NCBI RefSeq assembly: GCF_000482785.1 | Contig: NZ_KI519499.1 | Coordinates: 581,776-645,775 of the forward strand | From: Derxia gummosa DSM 723 | GTDB lineage: Bacteria > Pseudomonadota > Gammaproteobacteria > Burkholderiales > Burkholderiaceae_E | Length of the DNA: 64,000 nucleotides | Reading direction: 5' to 3' | Shown here: positions 1-6,867 of the stretch, piece after piece | Numbering within the stretch: the stretch's first letter is position 1 | Layout of the letters: every line of letters begins with the position of its first letter | Program-made: the position numbers and the translations under genes | Notes under the pieces: model-generated | The model's database searches: none | The model's input: only the letters and a program-made list of their open reading frames with translations | Told to the model about the DNA's origin: nothing

Positions 1-1
1 C

Positions 2-274
2 TGGTTCATCCCCACGCCCGTGGGGAACACAACCGCGTGCCGTCTTCACCACTGAACTGCATCGGTTCATCCCCACGCCCGTGGGGAACACTAATTCGAA
101 TAACGGGACCAGTGCTCAGGCGTCGGTTCATCCCCACGCCCGTGGGGAACACCGCACGAATCACGACGACGCCTAGCCCAACGACGGTTCATCCCCACGC
201 CCGTGGGGAACACAATTGGAAATGAAGCTGAAGAACATCATTCGCCGGTTCATCCCCACGCCCGTGGGGAACAC
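2..274 (-). CRISPR. Type I-E CRISPR array, leader-proximal end
   Basis: Five 29-nt repeats lie at 2-30, 63-91, 124-152, 185-213 and 246-274, separated by four spacers of exactly 32 nt (period 61). Each repeat holds the perfect hairpin core CCCCACGCCCGTGGGG, flanked by CGGTTCAT and AACAC on the + strand. The minus-strand repeat therefore ends in ATGAACCG, which resembles the 8-nt crRNA handle of E. coli type I-E, so the crRNA is read leftward. The repeat at 2-30 has T instead of C at its first + strand base. The array continues beyond the window start. Spacer targets are unknown. Seen: repeats and spacing. Known: 29/32 geometry and handle are type I-E. Inferred: direction. Confidence 0.97.
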
Positions 275-345
275 ACCAACCATAACCACTTGATTCTTAA
301 AGAACAATTCCCATCATCTTTTTCCACCGACAAATTCTTATGAAA
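275..345 (-). promoter_or_regulatory. CRISPR leader (AT-rich)
   Basis: This stretch directly abuts the 246-274 repeat and is clearly richer in A and T than its surroundings. Read on the minus strand it ends in GGTTATGGTTGGT just before the repeat, similar to the end of the E. coli type I-E leader. It should hold the pre-crRNA promoter and the integration signals for new spacers, which makes the spacer at 214-245 the youngest. No cas gene follows on this side. The 3' limit of the leader is a guess. Confidence 0.7.
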
Positions 346-477
346 ATTCATCGTGATATGACTCGCGGGAAGCATCGTGTGCATGACCTCGCAACCGCTG
401 GGCATGTCACCACGCGATCCCGCCGACGGGCAGCCAAGCCGCCCGCCCCACTCTCACCTCAGATCGAACCGATCCGC

Positions 478-764
478 CTACATCACCTTCGTCCACGCCG
501 CCGCGAAGTCGCCGCACACGAGCCTCTCGTGGCCGTCATCCTGAGCATAGGGGCGCAGCACCGGTTCGAGCCGAACACGAGATCGACGCGGGTCGCGGTC
601 CACCTGACGGCCTCGGTCGCGCGCTCGTGCAGTCGGTAGAGGTTGCGGCCGACCGGCTCCCAGACGCTGGCCATGTCGGTGATGTCGATGAAGAAGTCGA
701 TGGTGAACGCGCCGTGCGCGCTGCCGCCGTGGTCGGTGCCGATCACGCGCAGCCAGCCCAGCAG
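478..764 (-). pseudogene. katG: Remnant of katG (catalase-peroxidase C-terminus)
   Basis: Leftward reading gives [29 protein letters not shown], then [20 protein letters not shown], a match by recognition to the end of the KatG C-terminal domain. After the GSN codons (near 565) the match continues in another frame as [15 protein letters not shown] and AAWTKVM, then stops. Intact KatG proteins run on for about seven more residues. There is therefore at least one frameshift and a clipped end. Only about 95 codons of a roughly 730-codon gene remain. The catalytic N-terminal domain is absent, and 765-936 holds nothing I can assign. It is a decay product with no expected activity. Confidence 0.8.
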
Positions 765-936
765 CGCTTTCTTTCCCGCGCAGTAAGCCGCATGAGCTGT
801 TCTCTCGGGCACGACCGCGTAGTTCCGCTTGAGCGCCGATGCGGGTCGGGCGGCCGGACATGCCGACGCGCCCGACCGGCGGGCACGCGGGGGACACGCA
901 GTCATGACCGGGCGGTCACACGGCCAGCGCAATGGT

Positions 937-1518
937 TCAGGCGGCGCCCTTGGCCACCACTTCCGGCCCTGTCGTCACGAACCGCCCTGCCCCGAGGTGA
1001 TGCAGCGCCAGCAGTCCGCCGTTGTCCTGCCTGAACTGCCATTTCCCGCCCGTGAACACGCGCGGGTCGGCCGCGGCAGCCACCACCTCGCCGAAGCAGG
1101 TGTCATAGGCCTGCTCGACATGCGGCTCGCGGATCAGCCGGCATTCGAGCCAGGCCGCGCAGCCGTGCTCGATCATCGGCAGGCCGAGCACCGGCCCTTC
1201 GGCCGCGACGATGCCGTGGCGCGCGAACTTGTCGCCCTCGGCGCCCGACTCGCTGCCGACCGCGTACACGAGATCGGCCAGCGCCGCGCCCGGCACGCAG
1301 ATGCCGAAGCCGCCCGCCGCCGTCACGAGGCGGCGCGTGAAGGTGTGCTTGTCGATCACCACCGCGATGCGCGGCGGCGTGAACTCGACCGGCATCGACC
1401 ACGCGGCCGCCATCACGTTGCGCCGGCCGTCATGCGCGCTGGTCACGAGCACGGTCGGCCCGTGGTTGAGCAGCCGCGTCGCATGTTCGAGCGCGACCGG
1501 CAGGAAGGCCGGTGGCAT
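937..1518 (-). CDS. Flavin reductase-like, FMN-binding split-barrel protein
   Basis: This 193-residue protein resembles the flavin reductase-like (DIM6/NTAB) family: a Pro-Thr-Val-Leu-Val-Thr strand near residue 20, then [19 protein letters not shown], and a conserved Ala-Asp segment in the middle. Such proteins bind FMN and act as NAD(P)H:flavin oxidoreductases or uncharacterised flavoproteins in the cytoplasm. The ATG at 1518 is chosen because the stop of the upstream flavodoxin gene lies one base before it, which implies translational coupling. A longer in-frame extension to 1599 would run inside that gene. Substrate is unknown. The pairing with a flavodoxin suggests a small redox operon. 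Confidence 0.8.
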   Translation of the reverse strand: MPPAFLPVALEHATRLLNHGPTVLVTSAHDGRRNVMAAAWSMPVEFTPPRIAVVIDKHTFTRRLVTAAGGFGICVPGAALADLVYAVGSESGAEGDKFARHGIVAAEGPVLGLPMIEHGCAAWLECRLIREPHVEQAYDTCFGEVVAAAADPRVFTGGKWQFRQDNGGLLALHHLGAGRFVTTGPEVVAKGAA

Positions 1519-1519
1519 G

Positions 1520-2089
1520 TCAGCGCTTGCCGGCGAAGCCCGCGACGCGCTTGCCGTAGGCCTCGGCGGTGGCGAGGTCGCCCTTGGGCGGCACCACATC
1601 GGCCGGCTGGTCGCTGTCGGCCTGGGTGAACAGGCCGGTGAACGAACCCATGCGGTTGAGGTCGTCGCGCTGTGCCTTGGAGCTGTTGGCCGGCAGGATG
1701 TTGGCGCCGACCCAGACCATGCCGTGCTGCATCGCGAAGGTGACGAGCCAGTTCATGGTCGTGGCCTTGTCGCCGTTGAGCGAGGCCGAGTTGGTGAAGC
1801 CGCCGGCGATCTTGTCGGCCCAGCTGCGCACGTACCAGCGCTTGCTGCTCGCGTCGGCAAACTTCTTGAACTGCCAGGGCACGCCGCCCATGTAGGTGGG
1901 CGCGCCGAAGATGATCGCGTCGGCCGCGTCGAGCGTGGCGAACTGCTCGTCGCTCACATTGCCCTCGGCATCGACGGCAACGACGTCGACCTTGGCGCCC
2001 TCGACCTGGGCCGCGCCGGCGGCGACCGCCTCGGCCACCTTCTTCGTGTGGCCGTAACCCGAGAAATAGACGACTGCGATGCTGGCCAT
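1520..2089 (-). CDS. WrbA-like flavodoxin / NAD(P)H:quinone oxidoreductase
   Basis: A 189-residue flavodoxin-fold protein. The N-terminus reads MASIAVVYFSGYGHTKKVAE, with the phosphate-binding loop SGYGHTKKVAEAV of FMN flavodoxins. GAPTYMGGVPWQFKKF near residues 75-90 matches the flavin-ring loop of the WrbA/flavodoxin family. Known members reduce quinones by two electrons. The ATG at 2089 has AGGAG seven bases upstream. Longer in-frame starts lie in the regulatory region. It is the first gene of a two-gene unit with the flavin reductase and is divergent from a LysR-type regulator, with a dyad suited to such a regulator between them. Quinone or another redox-cycling compound is an inferred, untested substrate. 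Confidence 0.85.
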   Translation of the reverse strand: MASIAVVYFSGYGHTKKVAEAVAAGAAQVEGAKVDVVAVDAEGNVSDEQFATLDAADAIIFGAPTYMGGVPWQFKKFADASSKRWYVRSWADKIAGGFTNSASLNGDKATTMNWLVTFAMQHGMVWVGANILPANSSKAQRDDLNRMGSFTGLFTQADSDQPADVVPPKGDLATAEAYGKRVAGFAGKR

Positions 2090-2130
2090 GCTGGCTCCTG
2101 AATCTGCTTGGGGATGGAAGAGTGCGACGC

Positions 2131-2144
2131 TGCAATCGCTTGCA
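2131..2144. repeat. TGCAA-N4-TTGCA palindrome, copy 1 (intergenic)
   Basis: The site reads TGCAATCGCTTGCA and is the only perfect copy outside a coding region. It lies 42 bp upstream of the WrbA-like start codon, so here it could also act as a regulator operator. The same interrupted palindrome recurs five more times in this window inside genes. Confidence 0.75.
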
Positions 2145-2220
2145 ACGCCAGCGGGCGACCGGATGGCGGATGACGCCGCCCAACCGGCGGGAAAGCCCTT
2201 TCGCCGGCCCGGACCGGAAA

Positions 2221-2241
2221 GTTCATTCAAATTGATTGAAC
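2221..2241. promoter_or_regulatory. LysR-type operator-like dyad in divergent intergenic region
   Basis: Ten-base arms GTTCATTCAA and TTGATTGAAC flank one central base, with one mismatch between arms. The inner part fits TTCA-N11-TGAA, the T-N11-A shape recognised by many LysR-type regulators. It forms an A/T-rich island in GC-rich DNA between the WrbA-like gene (start 2089) and the LysR gene (start 2354), 113 bp upstream of the regulator start. Autoregulation plus control of the flavodoxin unit is inferred. Confidence 0.6.
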
Positions 2242-2353
2242 CATTCGGTTCGCGCAACCTGCCGAAGGCAGCCGGCGACGGGCGCTAGTATCGACCGCCT
2301 CGGCGCGTGGCTCCAGTACCATCCGCTGCACGACTTGTTCAGGATTTTTGATC

Positions 2354-3346
2354 ATGGCTCTCACTCTCGACGCGCTGGAGACCATCGACGCGATCGACCG
2401 GCGTGGCAGCTTCGCGGCGGCGGCCGACGAGCTGGGCCGCGTGCCCTCGGCGCTCACCTACGCGGTACGCAAGCTGGAGGACGACCTCGACGTGCTGCTG
2501 TTCGACCGCTCGGGACATCGCGCCCGGCTCACGCGCGAGGGCCGCGCGCTGCTCGACGAAGGCCGCCAGCTCATGCGCGCCGCGCGCGATCTCGAACAGC
2601 GCGTGCGCCAGCTCGCGCGCGGCTGGCCGGTGGAGATGACGCTCGCGCTCGACAGTCTGGTGCCGCTGGAGGCGCTGCTGCCGCTGGTCGAGCGCTTCGG
2701 CGCCGAGCAGCGCGCGGCCATCGGCGACGGCGCCAGCTGCGCGCCGACGCGGCTGCGCATCCTCGACGAATCGCTCGGCGGCACGCGCGACGCGCTGCTC
2801 ACCGGCCGCGCCGACATCGCCATCGGCCTGCCGGCCGCGAGCGAGGGCGGCGGCGAACTGGATCTGCAGGTGCGCGCGACCGCGCCGCTGCCGCGCGCCT
2901 TCGGCAACTTCGAGACGCTGGCGCTGGGCGAAGTGGGGTGGCTGTTCTGCGTCGCGCCCGGTCATGCGCTCGCGGGCTGGCCCGGCCGGCTCACCGCCAC
3001 CGAGGCTGCGCGGCATCGCATCGTGGCCGTGGCCGACAGCGCGCGCGTCCTGGCGCCGCGCAGTATCGGCATCCTGGCCGGCCAGGACGTGCTGACGGTG
3101 CCGAGCATGACGGCCAAGCTCGCAGCCCAGCTGGCCGGCCTTGGCTGCGGCTGGCTGCCGGCCTCGCTCGCACGGCCCCATGTAGACGCCGGCCGGCTGG
3201 TGGTGCTGGAACACGAGATGCCGCGCGCGCCCACGCTGCTGCTCGCGGGCTGGGCCACGCCGCTGCGCTGCAAGGCGGCCTCGCTGTGGGCCCGCATGCT
3301 GGCCGAGCCGGCCGTGCGGCGCGCGCTGGTGGGAGGCGCGGCATGA
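2354..3346 (+). CDS. LysR-family transcriptional regulator, YhaJ-like
   Basis: A 330-residue LysR-type regulator. The winged-helix N-terminus contains RRGSFAAAADELGRVPSA and KLEDDLDVLLFDRSGHRARL, which I recognise as very close to E. coli YhaJ, a regulator responding to aromatic degradation products. The remainder is the two-lobed effector domain. The ATG at 2354 is preferred over the in-frame TTG at 2348. AGGA lies about ten bases upstream. It is divergent from the flavodoxin/flavin reductase pair, and an operator-like dyad lies between. Its last codon overlaps the gluQ start (ATGA), so the two are probably co-translated. The effector is unknown. Confidence 0.88.
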   Translation: MALTLDALETIDAIDRRGSFAAAADELGRVPSALTYAVRKLEDDLDVLLFDRSGHRARLTREGRALLDEGRQLMRAARDLEQRVRQLARGWPVEMTLALDSLVPLEALLPLVERFGAEQRAAIGDGASCAPTRLRILDESLGGTRDALLTGRADIAIGLPAASEGGGELDLQVRATAPLPRAFGNFETLALGEVGWLFCVAPGHALAGWPGRLTATEAARHRIVAVADSARVLAPRSIGILAGQDVLTVPSMTAKLAAQLAGLGCGWLPASLARPHVDAGRLVVLEHEMPRAPTLLLAGWATPLRCKAASLWARMLAEPAVRRALVGGAA

Positions 3347-4239
3347 GCGGCGGCCATGTCGGGCGCTTCGCGCCCTCGCCCACCGGGCCGCTGCACGCGG
3401 GCTCGATGGTGGCCGCGCTCGCGAGCCGCGCCGACGTGCTCGCGCACGGTGGCCGCTGGCTGCTGCGCATCGAGGATGTGGACGGCCCGCGCGCCGCGCC
3501 CGGCGCCACCGACGCGATCCTGCAAGCGCTTGCAGCCTGCGGCTTCGCGCATGACGGCGAGATCGTGTTCCAGAGCCGGCGCGGCGCGGCCTATGCCGCC
3601 GCGCTCGACGGCCTGATCGCGCGCGATCTCGCCTATCCCTGCGCCTGCACCCGCGCCGAGGTCGCGCGCGAGGCCGCGCGCCGCACCGCCGACGGCGAGG
3701 CCGTGTATTCCGGCGCCTGCGCCCACGGCATCGCGCCCGAACGCGCCGGCGCGCGCGCGGCCCGCGCCTGGCGCGCGCGCATGCCCGACCGCGACATCGC
3801 CTGGACCGACCGCTGGCGTGGCCCGCAGCACGAGAACCCCGCGCGCGACACCGGCGACGTGGTGGTGAAGCGCGCCGACGGCATCTGGGCCTATCACCTC
3901 GCGGTCGTGGTGGACGACATCGCGGCCGGCGTGACCGACATCGTGCGCGGCGCCGATCTGCTGCATTCCACCGCGCGGCAGATCGCGCTGCGCGAGGCGC
4001 TCGGCGTGACGGCGCCGCTGCGCTGGCTGCATGTGCCGCTGCTGCGCGACGCCGCCGGCAACAAGCTCAGCAAGCAGACCCTGGCGCCGGCGGTGGACGT
4101 GCGCGCGCCGCTCGCGGTGCTGACGACGGCGGCGCGGGCGCTCGGGCTGGACCTGGCCGGCGAGCCGCGCACGGTGGCGGCGTTCTGGACGCTGGCGCCG
4201 GCGGCATGGGAACGGCGGCTGGCCGCGCTGCCGGAATGA
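3343..4239 (+). CDS. gluQ: Glutamyl-Q tRNA(Asp) synthetase
   Basis: A 298-residue truncated class I glutamyl-tRNA synthetase paralogue without the anticodon-binding domain. The HIGH-like motif is GRFAPSPTGPLHAGSMVAAL near the start. Zinc ligands are visible as CACTRAEV and, further on, YSGACAHG. The KMSKS-like motif is NKLSKQT. GluQ glutamylates the queuosine base at the wobble position of tRNA(Asp) in the cytoplasm. Its ATG overlaps the stop of the upstream LysR gene by four bases. The length and motifs fit the family, and nothing is missing. It contains one copy of the TGCAA-N4-TTGCA word at 3531. Confidence 0.95.
   Translation: MSGGHVGRFAPSPTGPLHAGSMVAALASRADVLAHGGRWLLRIEDVDGPRAAPGATDAILQALAACGFAHDGEIVFQSRRGAAYAAALDGLIARDLAYPCACTRAEVAREAARRTADGEAVYSGACAHGIAPERAGARAARAWRARMPDRDIAWTDRWRGPQHENPARDTGDVVVKRADGIWAYHLAVVVDDIAAGVTDIVRGADLLHSTARQIALREALGVTAPLRWLHVPLLRDAAGNKLSKQTLAPAVDVRAPLAVLTTAARALGLDLAGEPRTVAAFWTLAPAAWERRLAALPE
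3531..3544. repeat. TGCAA-N4-TTGCA palindrome, copy 2 (in gluQ)
   Basis: The site reads TGCAAGCGCTTGCA and is read by the gene as CTG CAA GCG CTT GCA (Leu-Gln-Ala-Leu-Ala). CAA, CTT and GCA are uncommon choices in this GC-rich gene, so the DNA word rather than the peptide may be what is kept. Confidence 0.8.
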
Positions 4240-4268
4240 GGCTCGTCACGCTGGCGACCGGGCCGGCA

Positions 4269-4305
4269 GGCGCCCGTCGGCGAAGTGCGTGCGCCGACGG
4301 GCGCC
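4269..4305 (+). terminator. GC hairpin downstream of gluQ
   Basis: Perfect 14-base arms (4269-4282 and 4292-4305) flank a 9-base loop, 29 bp after the gluQ stop. No U-tract follows, so termination by it alone is uncertain. It may instead protect the mRNA end. The rest of 4240-4485 shows no other recognisable feature. Confidence 0.45.
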
Positions 4306-4485
4306 GCCTGCGCGCGCCGCGCCCGGTTGCCGACGCCCGATAAGCCCCGGATTGCCCCCGCTGTTCCGCGATTGCCGGCCGGCCCGCGCGCCTAGCCTTG
4401 TCGTACCGCCGTGCGCGTTCGTCCTGAACGCATCAACGGCAGCCCCGCGCCCGTCTTGAGGGCGCCCGCGCCAAGGTCGCCGCCC

Positions 4486-6861
4486 ATGCCCGAATCCATC
4501 CTCATCGACGCCGGACACTTCGCCTGCGAGGACTGGCTCGACAGCCGTCAGTTCTACAGCCGCGCCACGCTCGACGCGCTCGACGCCCAGCGCTTCGAGC
4601 CGGTGATGCTGCGCTACGACGAGTTCCACGGCCCGCACGATCGCGGGCCGCATGTCGACATCACGCTGCACGATCCGGTCAGCGAGAAGCTGCTGTTCCT
4701 GCTCGGCCTGCCGGTGCGCGGTCACAAGCTCATTTGGCCCGGCGTGGTGGCCGGCTGGGGCGCCGACGTGCTCGGCGCGCTGAGCCTGACGGCGCTCGCG
4801 GCGCTGCATGCCACGCCCGATGCGACGCCCGGCCTGCTGATCCAGCTCGAGGATTTCGAGAAGGTCTTCCACGGCCCGATCAACGAGGTGCTCGCGGGCC
4901 GCACCGTGCCCGGGCTCATGAATCCGTGGTCGGCCACGCAGGTGCTCAAGCGCTACCAGTTCGTCGCGCCGCTGCTGTCGGGCCGCGTGCTGGAGGTGGC
5001 GCCCGGCCCCGGCCTCGGCACCGCGTTCATGCTCGGCACGAACGACCGCATCACCGAATACCAGGGCGCCGACCTCGACGGGATCGCCGTCGATCTGGCG
5101 CGGCGCGGCAACTTCGATTCGCGCGCGAGCTTTCATCGCGGTGACTTCCACGACATCGACAGCGGCTTCGACTGGGTGGTGTCGCTGGAGACGATCGAGC
5201 ACACGCCCGATCCGGACGAGTTCTTCGCCGAGCTCAAGTCGCGGCTCAAGCCGACCGGCGCGATGGTGATCTCGCTGCCCGGCGAGCGCTGGCACGGTTC
5301 GCACCTGAACCCGGCGCACTGGACCAACTGGAGCTTCGAGCGCATCGACGCGCTGGTGGCCGGGCATTTCGAGCAGGTCGAGTACTTCCATTACGAGCGG
5401 CCAAGCTTCGGCGAGTGCCCGTTCGACATCGCGACGGTCAAGCCGCTGGGCGCGACGGTCGATCCGTCCTGGCAGGAAGGTTGGCTGGCGGTGCTGCGCC
5501 AGCCGCGCGAGGTGATGCCGAAGCAGCGCATCGTCGTGCGCCGGCGCGCCGCGCGCGGCGACGTGCTCCAGACCACGCCGGTCGTGCATGCGCTGCGACG
5601 CCGTCATCCGCGCGCGCGCATCGTGATGTGGACCGATGCCACCGAGGTCTATGCCGACAACCCCGACGTGGATCTGCTCGCGCTGTGCTCGTCGGGCTTC
5701 CAGCCGGCGCCGGACGATCTGCTCGTCAACCTCGACGAAGCCTACGAACGCAAGCCGCGCCAGCACATGCTGCTGTCGTATGCCGAGGCGGCCGGCGTGG
5801 CGCTGACCGACCAGCGCCTGCGCCTGCATCCGAATGCCTGGGACTACCGGCTCGCGGCGAGCGCGCTCAGCCAGAAGCCGGGGGTCGCCAACGCGGCGCG
5901 CCTCGTGGCGCTGCACATGAGCTCGACGCCCGACCGCTCCTGGCCGGCCGCGCACTGGAACCGTCTGGCCGAGCTGCTGCTGGCCGAGCCGGACGTGGGC
6001 GTGATCGTGGTGGGCGCGGGCAAGGATCACCGCCTGCCCGAGCATCCGCGCGTGCTCGATCTGGTCAACCGCATGGAGCTGCGTAGCACGGCGGTGGCCG
6101 TGGCGCTGGCCGATGTGCTCGTCGGCAGCGACTCCTTCATGCTGCATGTGGCCGGGGCGGTCGGCACCGACGCGGTCGGGCTGTACGGCATCGCCGAGCC
6201 GGTCACGCGCATTCCGGTCGGGGCCCATCAGGAAGGCATGCTTGCGCCGGTGGAATGCGCGGGCTGCCTGCATCAGGCGCCGGCGCCCAACACCAATCCG
6301 CGCTGCAAGTTCGGCCAGGCCTTCTGTCTCGAACGCATCGCACCCGAGGATGTGCTGACGGCGGCACGCAGGTCGCTGTCGGCGGCACAGCCGCATGGCT
6401 GGCGGCTGAGGCTGAGGCTCGGCGGCGCCGACGCGGTGCCGGTGCTCGGCGCCGGTGGCATCGTGATCGGGCCGCGTGACGCGGGCCAGCCCGCCCCGCC
6501 CGCGACACCGGCCGCGCCGCCGCGCCCGCGCTATCACTTCCTCACCTGGGTCGAGCCGCATGAGCAGCATCTGCTCGCCGATCTGCTCGACAGCCTCGGC
6601 AGCCAGGGCCGCGACGACTGGCATCTGACGGTGGTGGCGCCCTTCGCGTCGCCCGATCCGCTGTTCGGCGAGCTGCCGATGCTGAGCTGGGTCGAAAGCG
6701 CTCCCGAGGCCGCGATCCCGACCTTGCAAAGGCTTGCAGATCAGCGCCCGGCCGAGAACTGCGTGGTGCTGCCGGCGGGCTTCCGCGTCGGGCCGCTGGG
6801 GCTGGATCAGGTCATCAACCAGCTGGCCGAGGTCAAGCCCGGCCCGGTGGCGATGGCCTGA
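4486..6861 (+). CDS. Methyltransferase-glycosyltransferase (GT9-like) fusion protein
   Basis: A 791-residue multidomain cytoplasmic protein. Residues 1-150 are not recognised. Residues 165-320 form a SAM-dependent methyltransferase, with motif I VLEVAPGPGLGTAFML and then DWVVSLETIEHTPDPDEF. Residues 345-640 resemble the ADP-heptose:LPS heptosyltransferase family (GT9): start RIVVRRRAARGDVLQTTPVV and a late DVLVGSDSFMLHVAGAVGTD. Residues 680-791 look like a short, possibly degenerate nucleotide-sugar-transferase-like fold that ends early. The ATG at 4486 with AAGG upstream is preferred to 4411. It probably acts on a surface glycan, but acceptor and donor are unknown. No glycan cluster surrounds it. 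Confidence 0.7.
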   Translation: MPESILIDAGHFACEDWLDSRQFYSRATLDALDAQRFEPVMLRYDEFHGPHDRGPHVDITLHDPVSEKLLFLLGLPVRGHKLIWPGVVAGWGADVLGALSLTALAALHATPDATPGLLIQLEDFEKVFHGPINEVLAGRTVPGLMNPWSATQVLKRYQFVAPLLSGRVLEVAPGPGLGTAFMLGTNDRITEYQGADLDGIAVDLARRGNFDSRASFHRGDFHDIDSGFDWVVSLETIEHTPDPDEFFAELKSRLKPTGAMVISLPGERWHGSHLNPAHWTNWSFERIDALVAGHFEQVEYFHYERPSFGECPFDIATVKPLGATVDPSWQEGWLAVLRQPREVMPKQRIVVRRRAARGDVLQTTPVVHALRRRHPRARIVMWTDATEVYADNPDVDLLALCSSGFQPAPDDLLVNLDEAYERKPRQHMLLSYAEAAGVALTDQRLRLHPNAWDYRLAASALSQKPGVANAARLVALHMSSTPDRSWPAAHWNRLAELLLAEPDVGVIVVGAGKDHRLPEHPRVLDLVNRMELRSTAVAVALADVLVGSDSFMLHVAGAVGTDAVGLYGIAEPVTRIPVGAHQEGMLAPVECAGCLHQAPAPNTNPRCKFGQAFCLERIAPEDVLTAARRSLSAAQPHGWRLRLRLGGADAVPVLGAGGIVIGPRDAGQPAPPATPAAPPRPRYHFLTWVEPHEQHLLADLLDSLGSQGRDDWHLTVVAPFASPDPLFGELPMLSWVESAPEAAIPTLQRLADQRPAENCVVLPAGFRVGPLGLDQVINQLAEVKPGPVAMA
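6725..6738. repeat. TGCAA-N4-TTGCA palindrome, copy 3 (in the fusion gene)
   Basis: The site reads TGCAAAGGCTTGCA, decoded TTG CAA AGG CTT GCA (Leu-Gln-Arg-Leu-Ala). AGG for arginine is striking in a gene that otherwise uses CGC and CGG. Confidence 0.8.
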
Positions 6862-6867
6862 GAGGGA

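Noticed and set aside
340-639. 99-codon ORF beside the CRISPR leader as a possible Cas or accessory protein
   Set aside because: It is antisense to the katG remnant and shows no domain. Its codons look like shuffled GC-rich sequence.
4246-6729. Minus-strand ORF of about 827 codons opposite the fusion gene
   Set aside because: It is Arg/His-rich with no recognisable domain and no ribosome site. It is a GC-rich antisense shadow of the fusion gene, whose motifs are clear.
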